Positions 12,846 through 25,748 of a stretch of DNA of 64,000 nt are shown one piece after another. The notes under the pieces were generated by a model. It ran no database searches and had not been told where the DNA came from. It saw only the letters and a program-made list of their open reading frames with translations. The stretch's first letter is position 1; each line of letters begins with the position of its first letter. Position numbers and translations under genes: made by a program. Origin of the DNA: Panaeolus papilionaceus (taxonomy: Eukaryota; Basidiomycota; Agaricomycetes; Agaricales); the NCBI GenBank assembly GCA_015501605.1, contig JADNRZ010000039.1, positions 1-64,000 of the forward strand. The letters are read 5' to 3'.

Positions 12846-13213
12846 GCCAAATGATTTCTGCTGAGAGACTCACCATGGGTCAGTCGTCATCGTGAACAGA
12901 ACACCTATGCCATAAGTAAGTTCACATGAGCCCTGAAACTGAACTCACCATGGTCAAGAGAATACCATGACAAAACCAGAACAAGCCGTCACGGTCGTAA
13001 GATGATGATGATAGTCGGCAACTCGGCAATTTCCGCGAGCGCCTCAGGCTCTCGCTTGAATTGCGTTGATTTTGCCCAGCTTAGCAGAGCTGAACAGGGC
13101 TGAATGTTAACTTTTAAGTGATTAATCAATCATATCCATAAGGCAAATAAATATGTATTTTATTCGAATAAAAAATTCTGAATAGGTTCTGCATCATCAA
13201 CGTCGACAATCTA

Positions 13214-14408
13214 TCAAATTTCAACACTCATAGCAATGCTAAGTTCCCTTTCCACTTCCGTCCGCTCAAGTGCATCGCTTCTGATCGCTTGCTCAACCTC
13301 CTCCAAGAATATTCCAATGGCACCTTCGCTCATACCAAGAGACAGGTAGTACTGATGACCAAAGTGAACGACATTCACTGCATAAATAATGTCTCGCTCG
13401 ATAAGACGATCCTGATACTGGTAGAAGTTTAGTAGAGGATACTTATCATCAAGCACCTCAAGAACTGATGCAAGAGAAAGTGCTTCTGTCCGATCGTTGG
13501 GATCGCAAGTGGTCTTCTTCCCTATTATTCCACCATATGTTTGACTGGCTGGGTCAGTTGCTCTCCACCAGTGAAAACAATCTGGTGGAACTCTGCCAGT
13601 GGGATCAGCAAGACCATCGTACTTGATGAGTGAGTTTTAGAAAAGCGGCAGAGCATGGCTACATAGAAGTGAACTCACCATTCTCTTTGCCCACAAATGG
13701 AGCTCCTCCTCTCCTAAGCCTTGATGGTCCTCTGCAGTCTGTGACCCTGCTTTAACATAGCACCAACGATGCGGATGATTGACGCAGCAAAGCTTTCTAT
13801 CAAGGAGAAGCATTTGTGATCTGTAGGCGAGACCATAATAGTTCTAAAGTTTGCTGAGTGCATCGGTGAATAGCGATGGAATCAAGACTTACAAGGTGGA
13901 CCATGACCAATGCAATGACCTTGAGTCGTCGACGGTCGTTCTGAAGCTTCAGGACAGCCCCAATAGCATCTTCTAATTGTGCTTGTGTTTTGAGCTCCCG
14001 AGGCGGAACTGACTGACTTTCATTGCTCAGCTTCCATCCAAATGTTGCAACCGTTGGGTGAACCCCTAATTCTGTGCAAATAAACCTTGTAAAGGTTCCA
14101 ATCATTATGTCTGCTGAGACGAATATATCCCTATCAACAGTGCCAATGGGAACACGAACGCGAACTGTATATTGAAGTTAAAAGGTGATTGGGGCATAAA
14201 AAACTTGAAAGTAACACTCCCCACCTTGTTGCTCTTGACCACGTAAAGATGGACGCGTAAAAATGGAGTGAGAGGCAGAACCAGTATGAGTTGTGCTAAA
14301 GCGCCCAGAGGCAGCACGAACGGATGCTGAGTCAGAGTAGTGAGAGGTGGCAGTATTACTGGTAGCTGCAGTGCTTGAAGTACGACTGGGGAGTGGTCGC
14401 AAATTCAT
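13214..14408 (-). CDS. Unrecognised cargo protein, 342 aa
   Basis: Four exons: 14408-14225, 14164-13893, 13843-13679, 13621-13214; phases agree and it ends in TGA. The first 60 residues are Ser/Thr-rich and look disordered. A compact region follows, starting near VRVRVPIGTVDRDIFVSAD, with a basic segment (KLQNDRRRLKVIALVMVHL) at about residues 130-150, then a C-terminal acidic helical region (GIFLEEVEQAIRSDALE). An ATG at 14501 would add 31 hydrophobic residues; I prefer 14408 because that extension reads like leader sequence. I do not know the family. It shares strand and element with the DUF6698-like and dioxygenase genes. Confidence 0.65.
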
Positions 14409-14955
14409 AACTGGTGTGTGAGGATAAAAACAAATTAGGGTTGGGAACAAGAAAGAGATGGAAAACGAGGTTAAGGCAAAACAAAATGGGAAGGCAACCA
14501 TGGTACTAATAAGCGTTTATTGTGGATGCGCCACTCTAACCTTCGGCATCTGAATGCGTGAACATCGCTTTCAACTTGAACCACCGGCATGCGAAGACTC
14601 GGAATGAACAGTCAGGGTTGGCTTGACATGGCTTAAACTTGCCGCCAGACTTGCGTTGACCATGTTTTAATAGTAGTACACGATGGCAACAGGATAGTTC
14701 CAGGGATAAGGGTGAGCAATGACTCGAAGCATTGAAAAATTGCACAAAAGGCTTAGCCAAAAAAAAAGGGCAAAACTCAAATATAAAAAAACCATGACAG
14801 ACCTAAAACATAGACTTGCCAAAGGCCGACAGTCTCTCAGAGATAAGCATCAAATAATTTGAAAGAAATGGTGATTTTGATGTCGGAACTGGGAGGACTA
14901 CTAGTAGGCAAGAGCAAGATGTTGGAATGTAATAGCCAATCGAAATAAACACCGA
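14409..14955. other. Intergenic stretch between two minus-strand cargo genes
   Basis: Holds the 5' flank of the 342-aa gene and the 3' flank of the 874-aa gene. A 74-codon minus-strand frame at 14536-14760 has no ATG start and no recognisable motif. Confidence 0.45.
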
Positions 14956-17900
14956 TCATGATTGTCCCAATGAAGCCTGAGACTGTGCAGTATCGGCAGA
15001 TTGAGCTAGCGCTGCCAACTTTGCCTCGTCGTGAGCCTCAGACCAGATGGAATTGGATTGGGACGACAAGGTGGCTTTGAGACTGGGATCATTGTCAAGG
15101 ATGACTTGTGGATCGACGTGTTGCAGATATGAAGCAAGTATATGGTGGAAATCCAAATCCAGCATCCTTGCGTTGTCTTTGAGAGCGTTTTGCAAGCTTC
15201 TTGCATATAGCGCCCTGGAGAAGTTCTGCCAGTAGAGTTGATGGTTGTGGTGACGATGTGCCTCTGGCTGCAGACTCGGATGGGCTTCTAAGCCTTGACT
15301 CCGCAAATCTGAATGCATGGTGATCTCCATGGACATGGAACTTGTTGGACCAATAGTGTAATCTGGTATGATGGTAGTTGTAAGCTGAGGCTGAGGCTGG
15401 CGCGGCCATGATGCGGTCTGTGGTTGCTGAACTTCTAGGGGCTGAGAGTCATACACAGGGTTTGTTGTTGATGGCGACGGGTAAAGATGACTTGATACGC
15501 TTTGATCGACTTCAGTATGAGAATGTGAAGTAAAATCTAAGAACATTGGGTCGGAGGGCCCAGGTTGGGCATCATGATGGTGTTGGCGATGAATTTGTTG
15601 TGCAAGATTTTGCTGTGGCCAGTTGTGGCCCAGGGCGCCCTATGTTCAAGTTTAACAGCCAGTTGTTGACTAGTAGGATTGGATAACAAACCTGAAGACC
15701 GCTATTAGCCTGAATGACAGAACCATGACCTGGGCCATGGGTCAAATAGTGTTGATGACCATGATGGTGTATGTTAGAACTGTAGACCGAGGTGGCTGGT
15801 TGGAGGCTATTACCAGGGGATAGTATCGAGGGTGATGCTGGTGTATTCGCTTGGTTGTCAGTGTACATGGCCAGACTCTGTCTTGTCTGGGTGATGCTTG
15901 GGCGCTTGGGTGTATAAAGGCCACTGTCGCCTGGAGTCAGTGTATCTTGATTCCTTAAGCTGGGCTCAGTGACCCCTGTCAAAAAAAAAAAAGACGGAAA
16001 AAAATAGTGAGCCTCTGAGACAAGACACTAACTTCTATCACAAACTAAATCAAATTGTACCTTGTATAGGAAAAGTTCTGTTCTGCGAGGCCAGAATGGA
16101 CATTAGCATACCAACGTCAACATCTTGGAACTCGCGGACAAGGGCTACTTGAGGCTGTGACCAGGAGCTAGCCGCAGCAGGCTGAGCAGTTGCACCGACT
16201 CGGGAAAAAGTGGAGAGAGGGGCTCTATATGAAGAGGATTGATCTTGCTCAAAGCTGTTGGGTACCAATGGTATCGCAGAAGGTAAAGGGTGGGACATGG
16301 ATATTTGCCCCCACTTGCGAGCACTCATATTGACTACTTCGGCATGTATGTGGGGTAGAACTGGAAGTAGACAGGAGGCGTCCACAGCAGGCGGCTCTAG
16401 CTGGCCCTTCGGATTGCTACAGCAATGATTTGGTTAGCGGTCATTTTCGATCATAATTTTGATACTGAATAGTTATGTAAGGAATAGGTTAACTCACTAA
16501 ATCCATGCGATTTTATTGGCATGCGCCTGTCTTTCTGGTCCTGTCATCAAACGCATCGCCTTGGTGCACTCTTCAAAGACTTTTTGGCGTTCTTTATGAT
16601 CGTCTGTCTTGCTCTTTTCCAGAGCCCGAGCATATGACTGAGCGGTGATCTCAAGGAACGCAGTAGGTGTAGACGAAGAAACAAGTTGCAGACCGCGCTT
16701 GATATATTGTACGCAGTTAATAATCTAACACATGGTGGCATATATCAGTTCAGCACATTTGCACTAAAGAAACGGTAACTCACTCCTTCTATCGCTAAAA
16801 GGACCACATTTTCTGGAAATGTATCAAGTTCTTGGGACCATGCATAAAAAGGAGTTTGAGTGCCAAAAATATCTGGGTTTTCGTATCTGAACTGGCGGAT
16901 CTTAGCGATGACACGAAGTTGCTTGCGCGTTTGGGGGCCTTGGTGACCAAAAGTGAATATCGAGCTCAGCGTTGAATGAGTTTCTTCCAGAAATGATCTA
17001 GTATCTACAAGTACTTGATGAATGATCTCCCCAGAGAAAAAGGAGTATTCTGCATGCGAGGCCACCTAGGAAAGTATTAGTCACAGCTCAATCACTATTG
17101 AAATAAACGAACATGTGATCGGTTGGGTTGGGCGCCTATACAGTCGTGGAACAATAAGAATGTTTTCAAGGCTTGTGGGGTGCCGTCTGTGTTGTTCAGT
17201 TGTAGATCATACTCCTTTATCCAGGGGTTGATGATTTGCTGCACTTCACGATGCGATTTGTCTGGAAGGGAGAGGAACTGAAAGATGGAGTTGAAGATGT
17301 GAGCGCGACGTTGTCTAAGGCGCTTGTGGTATTGGTAAATGATCTGTGGTGGAATAATTATCAGATGTAGTCTTGATAAAGTAAAGCTAGACGTACAGCC
17401 TGTACAACTGGGTTGGGTATCTGAGCCAAGTTTGCAGTTGATGGGTTCCAATTGTCTTTGGAGGGTGTGGTGTGTGTGCTAGTGATGCCATCAGCTGAGG
17501 CCAAAAAGTTGCACCCTCGAACCAAGAGGGTCAATAGTTGTTGGTCGGATGGTATGGGGTTGAGACCATCATGTTGGGCAAGATTCACAAGGGCGCCAAC
17601 CCCTATGACCATCCTCTGCTCAGTAGGGTTCAGGCCTTTGAAAAGTCTGCTATACGCATGCTCGGTGATAACTGTTGTGGGGTGCCAGCGATGGTTGGAT
17701 ATATTACGATTGATCGGCTCAGACCGGGTAGCGCGACAAGGAGTTGTTTCAGCAATGCTGGTGGTTGGAGAAGAGACACCTGGATAGAATGATTGAGTTG
17801 TTGTGACGATCGGCATGGTAGTCGACAATGTGGGAGAGGTCCTTTGCCTCTTTTTACCATGGGTACTGGTGTGTCCATCATTGCTGTCGTCAGTAAGTGC

Positions 17901-17957
17901 GGGTGTGTGTTGAGCGACATGTTTGTGTTGGAAGCCCTGGATCCAAAGATGAGACAT
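14956..17957 (-). CDS. Unrecognised cargo protein, 874 aa
   Basis: Seven exons: 17957-17397, 17343-17113, 17065-16784, 16724-16498, 16416-16061, 15975-15692, 15639-14956; every junction is in phase and the frame is open to the stop. The N-terminal 110 residues are low-complexity and basic (HGKKRQRTSP). A helical block of about 280 residues follows (motifs HKRLRQRRAHIF, FENPDIFG-like RYENPDIFGTQTPF, CVQYIKRGLQLV). The C-terminal 400 residues are rich in Q, H, S and P, like transcription-regulator tails. No known domain is recognised. A possible non-coding leader exon lies upstream (splice-like GTAAGTG near 18056). It is the third gene of the co-oriented series. Confidence 0.65.
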
Positions 17958-18254
17958 GTTGAATGGGTGAAAAGATCTAGAAGATTTTGAAATGTGAAAA
18001 CAGATTTCAACGAGGGCACTGCCTTTATATATAGGTACATGAGAAACACTTACCTGAATTACGAATGCCAACGAGTACCGGATGACCAAGGCTGTAGCAG
18101 GGAATAAATAAGTAGAATAAAATAACCCATATCCCGAAGATTTGGACGAACAGGCAGACAACGCATCATGGTGGATAAATTTGAGAATGATTTAAAAGGA
18201 AAGAACGCTACAAAACCATGGTGCTACACATAACTGATAATTACAAGATATCAT

Positions 18255-19713
18255 CTACTCAAGATACAATGACACATCACCATCTTGGTCCGGCTCATGG
18301 ATGGTGAAACCATCCGATACAGGCGAGTGATTGGGGATAGAAGGAGCTCGTGGATAAATCCTAGATATAGTATCCTGGATTTCAGCAAGGGTGAGGGGCG
18401 TTGGAGTATGTAAATCTGGATGGGAAGACACGATCTCAAGACAGTATGCAGCAATATCATCGATGTGCCAGCCGAATTCCTTGAAAGAATCGATGATAGG
18501 AATCAGCTGGTGGTCGGCCTCCTGCGACATTGCTGAGGCCTCTTCGACTTCGTCCACCAGCTTTTCAACCAAAGCTTTGGCATAAGATAGTCTGGCATCT
18601 GCGAGCAGCTTTTTTGCCTCTGCTGTTGTGCGTGTTGCACGTGCAACTGCCAATGCCAGACCAGATTCGAGATTTTCCTGTTGTTTTCCATTCGCCTCAA
18701 GACTCAAAAGGAGGGAGGCCTCCTCACGTTTGCACTGGGCAAGAAAGGCTTCTGCGCTCGATACATTTCGAATAAGGGCCAGAATACGGTCCTTGCTAAG
18801 CGCTTTGTATAGTTCTGCATGAAGGAGGTCCCTTTGCTCCATTGGGGCTGCACGAAATTTTGCCTGATTAGTTTCGTCAGTCATTGATAGCATAGAACAT
18901 GGACTTGAATTCCACTCACCTGGTAATGTATAGACTTTCTAGACGGATCCTGAAGTCGCCAGGATGAGACGACCGCCCACTTCAAGCTTGGAATAAGGAG
19001 CTTATTGCTGCCAAAGGACCTTCCGATGGTAGTTTGATCATTTATTGGAGGTGGCTGGCTGAGAGAAACTTCATGAGACTGAGTGTGGTGAAGCCGCGAT
19101 GAACCTGGCTGCGAACTGGTGCCTGGGGAAGTTCTTGAATCTCTGTCAATGGCGGCGGTGGTCTGAAATAAATTTGGTGAATTGTCCGAATTGTCAGGCT
19201 TGCCACTGTATTGCCACTGAGTTGTCAAAGACTGTTAGTCAGTTGTAGAAAGAAAGCTCATCAGGGTCACCAGTTCCAGTTTAGAAATAAGAGAATACGT
19301 ACATATTGAGACGCGGCGGCATGATCTACATCAAGGTTGGTACCCGAATTTCGATGGGTGGTGTAAGCATCGTGATTTAAGGGAAGTGCGATGTCTGTGC
19401 CAGTAACTTCATTCATAATCGACTCGTGTCTCATCACTACCTGAACTTGAGGTAGATGTTGCCTACGGAGAAGACTCAGAGTGAATGCGTTGAAAATCTG
19501 GCGACAAAGCCTAATAAGTAACCACCGTCCTGCCACTGACTGGGAATAGTCGTCACAATCAGTCCCGACCTCGCTGCCTGCTGAGTTCGTCAGTGGCTCA
19601 GAGCTAACTTGCCTATCATGACTAGCACTTTGCGAGGACTCGGAGGTCGAGGTGGATGCCGTGCCGCTGAATGACTTGAGGTATTGGAGGTATGCTTGTG
19701 TAGAATGAAACAT
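18255..19713 (-). CDS. Unrecognised coiled-coil cargo protein, 438 aa
   Basis: Three exons: 19713-19303, 19216-18920, 18863-18255, all phase 0, starting at ATG (MFHSTQAYLQYLKSF). Residues 18-60 are Ser/Thr-rich. The last exon encodes a long amphipathic, Ala/Glu/Lys/Leu-rich helix typical of a coiled coil (CKREEASLLLSLEANGKQQ; EKLVDEVEEASAMSQEADH), followed by a short acidic C terminus. The family is unknown. It lies directly downstream of the dioxygenase-chromodomain gene in the same direction, about 0.5 kb away, so it may act with it; that is inference from position only. Confidence 0.65.
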
Positions 19714-20218
19714 TGTGAGGGCAATTCAAGCTGTTGGACGGTGTGGGATGAACTTGAGGTGGGAATCGTTCCAGTTCACTTCTCAACACCTCACTGGCAG
19801 AAGCGTTATCCTGATGTTGGTACAGTGGTCACGGTGAACCAGGTGTGGTGGTTGTTGATGTCACGGTGTGACAAAAACCACTGGCAGTGCCAGTGTAAGT
19901 TCAAGTTGGATAGACCTGGATTCAAGATTATGTTTGCACTGCAACAGACTCGGCGGAAGTCTGTTTTTGGGGCGAGTTTAGATTTTGGCTTCTTTGAGTC
20001 CTCAGACCTGGCAACTTCACTGGAAAGTTGCGGTGTCACGTGTGGGAGTGAGAGTTCTTCCATCATTTAATGTCATTTCAACATTCTGCAGTCCGGATCC
20101 GCCGCTGCGGCTGTGGATATTTTTGTTTCCTACAGCAAGTCGGGACTCAGACGTGGGGTGCATAGGCTTTGTCCAAGTCACAATGTCCAAATATAACTAC
20201 CTATTACTAGTACAGCTA
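19714..20218. other. Intergenic stretch
   Basis: Separates the 438-aa gene from the end of the dioxygenase-chromodomain gene. Plus-strand frames up to 128 codons occur but lack splice or motif support. Confidence 0.45.
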
Positions 20219-23200
20219 CTAGACAGGCATGGGAGTACTATAGTATGCTAATAAAAGTTCTTGAACATGCTTTAAAGATACGATAAGAGGAAATTGAAAA
20301 TCCAGGTGACTAGTAGGTTTCGATTTAGCGCTACTACTAATAGTAGAAGGCGTTTCAAGTTTTTCTGCAGACTGAGCACAGTCCAAAAAATCTGGCCACC
20401 GTTTGGAGTACCGGGTGATCTTGCAAAGTATGTGTTCGACAAACATTGGACTGAACCCTAGATCGACCTTATCTTTTTCAGAAAGTTGTATATCAAGGAA
20501 CTTCCAAACACAAAAGAAGGCGGGGTATACTGCTAACCCAGAGCGATCGCCAATGCTGAAGCCAAGAGTCTTCAAACCCTTCCATGCTCCAAGGTGTTTA
20601 TTTCTGCCAACCCAATTGACGATTTCTTGACAAGTTGGTTCTTCACAGATTCCAGCCAGGGCAAGGTTATTGGCACACTGAAATACTGTGAGACCCGTTT
20701 GAAAACCAGGAATGCGAAGATTGAGAAGGAATGTCAAGATCGTGAGCCAAGAGGGGCGCCTTCCTTGAAAATTCTGTGGGTCGATGTTGAGATTTGGTCC
20801 TAGGAATTCTTCCCATTGATCCTGAACAGACGAGGTCCAATATGGCTCAAATTTGTGTCGAACACCCCGATACTTCTCTGCCCCTTCAGGAGCTAGGCTG
20901 AATGATCGACTAGGCTGTCCCCAGATACGAGTGTCAAAGCAGGAGATAAAGGCGGGCGATTTATTAGCTTGGAGAGTAGTGCCAAAAATAGCACAATTTT
21001 TGGTCACAGCTGACTGAAAAAGCTGCACTACCTCATCGAGTGAGAACGTGAAGAATTTATGGGGTTTAGAGGCATGCATGCTAAGGAATGATGATGTTCC
21101 TGATCCCTGGCCTGTGCCCATATAGGAGAGAATGTTGCTGAGTCCAGACCGGGTTGTAAGAAGATGAGATGGAAGATTGAGGGCAAAAAGGCAGGCATAT
21201 TCTGAAGATGCTCGAATAGGGTTGGTGTGGTTTATTGGCTGTTTTGCATTTGAAGACAGGGTTGGATGGAGCCCAAGAAGAACACGATGAACTTCGTGCT
21301 GAGCGGCAGGTAGGTTGCGCTTGAGGTTGAGCGCCTCACGAATGATGAGACCTAGAGTTCCGAGACCGACTCCGGACTCAGAAATAAGCAAATCCGCAGA
21401 TGGTTGATAACCTCTCAACGCATTTGGGGTCTGGAGGTCTGCAGCCTTAGAGGGCCGATTGTTGGTTGAGTGTTCCGAGCCATCATCATCGTCTCCCCCA
21501 TCATCATCGTCTGAGGGAGGATGGCCATTAGCCAGAGCATTCATGGTACGGAGTACAGTTTGGTGAATTGATGAGACTGATTGTGAAATATCCGGGTACA
21601 GGGAAATTATTTCGTGAATTGACTGGAGGAGTGGTGCAAGGTGCATTTCGATTTCGTTCTCCTTGAGTATTGCCTTGGCCATTTTCATGTCGTCTCGATC
21701 GTATTTTGTAGACTCTATAATGGAAAAGGGACTCGAAAGAAATAGCTTGATTTGTAGGGTGAAGAAGATTGACGTCCCTCCGCAAATCTCCTGGAGACAG
21801 TGGAGGAGGGCTCCTCGAATGACAGCTCGTTTTTGAATGTGATGTGGTTCGAGACGGCTGCGGTTCCCACTCTGGCGCCGCACTGTAAACTCGTCAAACC
21901 GAGCAAGCTGGGGGATGATAAGATGAGCGGAAATAATTTCCATGAAGATCTTTGGGCCGTGTACATTGTAGACGTAGTCTTGCACATCGTCAATAACACG
22001 TTTGGCCTGTCCGAGACTAAAGGGCTTGGAAAGGTACTTTGAGAGATCGATATCCTTTCTAGGTGTGGAGCCAGTGAGCCCGTATAAGTCGGAGGGAATG
22101 ATGTTGGAGTCCTTCGGTGCATTGTTTGATCGATCGAGAATATATGTACAGTCTTGCATAATCTTCTGGGATCTGGAAGACGAGATTGGAGAGGGGATAG
22201 ATGAAGGTTTAAGAAGAAACTGGATGGTGGACACAAGAAAGTGGACGATGTGATCAGCAAGCTTGGCGAATAGAGGGAGCTGCCGTTGTAGATGTTGAAA
22301 TCCATGCTCTCGATGAGCACTCATAATATGGCTAGCCAGACGTGGACCATACTTATAATACCACTCATAGACAGAAACCCACATAATGCATGTCTCTGCC
22401 TGAACAGAGCGCTCGATATACGGTGCTGTCCAGTTAGCCTGCTTTAGTGGTGGGAGTTCTTGTAAAGACTGGCTCAAGAGGTTGAAACTGAGTAGATCCA
22501 TCGTAATGGGATTATTGTGCGCTAAAATGGGCCGGTAGGCATCAAAGACAAGCCGGCTAGATAAGAGACCATCCAATTCCTTGATTACTTTATTGAAGGA
22601 ACGCATAGATCCCTTCCATACAGCGGGGTTGAGTTGTTGTCGACGATATTCTTCTTCTAGTGTAATTGCTTCGCATTTGAGATCCTTGGGGTCAAGGATA
22701 GTGCGAAGCTGCTTAAGACTGTGTGCAAGGACAAGGACGTTTCTCTGGGTTGAGTCGCCAAGATTAGGTTTTTTTGATTTGTGAAGAGACTCCGCTGAAA
22801 AACATGGAAGAATAAGCGAATTTGCTGATGCATAATCGGCAAGGGTCTCGATGCAGTGTCTAGAGTATGTATTGTTATGTTCTATCCAAGGTTGAAAAAT
22901 AGAGAACCCACTCCAAGTTTTCGGCAGGCTGCCAGTCTGGATCATCATAGCCTTTCCATCGGATCAGGAATTCGAGCTTTCTCTGTTTTGCGATTGTTAG
23001 ATTATAAAATAGACAAGATGGGTACGCAAGAGCAATAGCTCACCGATTCGGTGTTAAAGCGATGTCTTTCAATACCATCCACCTCGTATTCAGGTTCCAC
23101 CTCCAGATCTGTAGATAAATCCCCTTCGCTTTGTGCAAATGGTCGCTTTGTTCCCCGCGTCTCATGTGTAGGTTGTGTAGTTTTGCGACCAGCTCTAACA

Positions 23201-25748
23201 GGAAGCTTTTTTATCGGTCGCTTCAAGTTTTTAACGAGGTTTGCGGCCGTTGTTGGGTTTGTTGATTTATGGGAGTCAGATTGCTGGGTGGCAATTGGGG
23301 CAGACGGTGGAGTATTGTCTGCGCTATGAGAAGTATCTGAAGATGATGGGGCCATAATGTTGGAAACCATGTTCGCATATTCAAAGGTGGGTTCGCTGCT
23401 TATATTTATCACAGGAATTTGGTTCTGATTGGATATAGACGATGTAGTATTCTGCAGCCATTGAATAACTTCCTTTCGACCACTTAGGCTGTAAATCTGT
23501 CAAGTTGGTTCAAAAATACGTAATTAAATTTACAGACCTTGGGTGGCTTGCATTTAGCGTAACCGGTGAATCCATACTTGACACTTGAATAGTGAAAAAC
23601 GTCTAGACAAAAACACAAAGAGTTAATTCAGTCTAACATGCAGAGTACGAACACTCTTACCTGGTTGTCAAATCTTTTGCAGGAAATGACCTTAATGACG
23701 TCGTCTGGTGAAAAGGGAGATTCGCTAAATGGTTCTGGCTGCGATGTGCCGATTTGTATTCTTCCTGGAAGGTCACAACTCGAATTGTCTCCTTGTAACA
23801 CTCTACGTCGACTGCGAATTTCTCCTTTGGTGATTCGAATATACAGCGCATGGCACCAAAATGAATGCCATCGATACAGAGAAACTAACCGCTGAATGTT
23901 TTGAGCATGTTCTTGAGGGTTGTATCGAAGAGGCTCCATGGAAATTCGTTTCCCGTCTTCTCCTGATATACTGATACGGCTGAGAAGGTCGCTGAGATTC
24001 ATGTCAAAATCCAGATCTGAAAGACAAAGGCCATTGTAGAAGTTGAAGACAACTTCTCGAGCTAAGCGATTGGCGCAGGCAGACGGTGGTCCCAGAGTCG
24101 CTGGACCATGTGATCCAAAGTTCAAATAGCTATCTATCTTTCCAGCAGATTTGGCCATGGAACTTGTAATATTCCCAAAAGATGTTGGAAGTGTTGCGTT
24201 CAATGAGCCAGACCGGTCAAGGGAGACGCGAGAGCTATACATGACATAACCAGCACGATTTGGGGGACCTGCCATGTTATACGCTGCATGAAGCTCAGAG
24301 TCGGTAACAAATGCCTCATGATCGTCAATTTGCTCTACCGGAGGAAAGCCAGAGTGTATATCGACCCCCTTGAATACTAAAAAGACGATCCAAGCGTCGA
24401 TATTGGCAGAATACAGTCCCCAGCGTCCAAGACAGAAAGGACCTGGATGACCCTCTAAAACGTGCATCACAGTTTAGCATAAGAATACTACTGAAAGAAA
24501 TATAGACTTACTCGGTCCAACACGAAGGAGTAAGATGAAGAGTGTGAAGCGGTCAGGATCATCATTGACATCGGTGTGCCACATCCCTTGTACTTCCCCT
24601 ATAGCATCTTCCAGGCTCGACCCGAGAGACGAGATATTGAGTTGTATGCTTGTAGCTGCCGGCTCCAAGCCTCCAGAGCAGAATGCATTCATGTATTCGG
24701 CGTGAAAGGTTGTAATGTCATATTCAAATCGTGAAATGCATTTCGGCAATACAAGTCGGTACAAGGAGTGAAGTGTCTGCAAAATTGCTTGAATTTGGGC
24801 TGACGCAGCTGGCAAATCTGTTTGGACAGTGGGAATAATGGTGCCAGGCCCATCGCCCTTCATGATAGTATTTCCGAGGTTGAACGAGCCATCATATTTT
24901 GAAATATGGGTTGTCTTTCGATGTTGGTGACGATCGTTGACTTTGAGTTTGAGTGTGTACACCGGGGGTATCACTGCATGACCGTCGTAACCTGGTCTGC
25001 CCCAGGTAAGCTGGGCAAGACGTATAGACAATTCTTCGATGTTGTTGTATTCGGCGCACCATCTCAGAGATGAAAGATTTTGAAAGCATGCAACTGTTTG
25101 AGGTAGGTCAGGGTTTCCATCGATGTACACCACAAATGGAATTCCAGGAATCAAATTGATCATCCCGGGGATAGGTTTAAGCACGTATCGGCCTTCCATT
25201 AGAACGGGTGTACATTCAGGCGGTGTTTGGATTGCGAGTAACGATTGGCGATGTTCCTCGCAGAAGGTCAGAGGGTAATCCGCTACGTAGATGGACCCAG
25301 AGGCATATCGGCAATCTTCTTGGAGACGGTATTCCAGAGCAACAGGATAGTAACCCTGTGGAGGTGGTTGACACGGTGGAGGAACCAACTTCGGCAGTAA
25401 TTCGCGCTTGGTTTGATCGTCTCGATGAATAGACGGATATGTGAATTCCTCAGCACACCAATCAGGTGCGATGGCATCTGGGGGCTTAGACGGCATTCCA
25501 AACCGCACTCTGCTGGAAATTGATTGGGCTATAAGTTCCATGTTTTTTCAATTTAGCGCAAGTTCAGACTCAAGAGTAGCATGACAACATATTTACCTCT
25601 GCTTGACGCAATAAACGCCTCAGGGAGCGTGACATTCTTCAGTGTCTTATGAGCAAAAAGACTGTCCAAGGACTTGCAGACAAGTCAGTATCATGAAAAT
25701 ATAAAGGTTCAAATGAAAAATATCTCTAACCTCAGGCTTGGGGTCCAT
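20219..25748 (-). CDS. Predicted TET/JBP-like 2-oxoglutarate dioxygenase with chromodomain, about 1,702 aa
   Basis: Exons 25748-25731, 25672-25597, 25528-24512, 24454-23661, 23576-23538, 23496-23044, 22982-22912, 22859-20219 keep one open frame throughout. Residues about 350-450 carry a 2-oxoglutarate/Fe(II) oxygenase signature: HTD (H349, D351), the strand AWIVFLVFKG, distal H404 in DIHSG, and R446 in a YSSR segment. These resemble fungal TET/JBP enzymes, which oxidise 5-methylcytosine. Residues about 783-825 form a chromodomain (YEVDGIERHR, then FLIRWKGYDDPDWQPAENLE, interrupted by an intron). Residues 825-1702 are an unrecognised helical region with an acidic Asp run near 21480. It could instead be two genes, the second starting near 23376. 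A competing frame (23884-23657) reads well and leaves exon 4 uncertain. Confidence 0.6.
22859..23080 (-). other. Chromodomain segment
   Basis: The chromodomain is encoded across exon ends at 23044, 22982-22912 and 22859. Conserved features are the first aromatic in YEVDGI, the strand FLIRWKGY, and the C-terminal W/N-L pattern (DWQPAENLE). Chromodomains bind methylated lysines, typically H3K9me or H3K27me; the target here is not known. Confidence 0.75.

Noticed and set aside
14536..14760. 74-codon minus-strand frame with Cys residues
   Set aside because: No ATG start, no splice partner and no recognisable motif.
19684..20070. 128-codon plus-strand frame between cargo genes
   Set aside because: It overlaps the start of the 438-aa gene on the other strand and has no motif or splice support.
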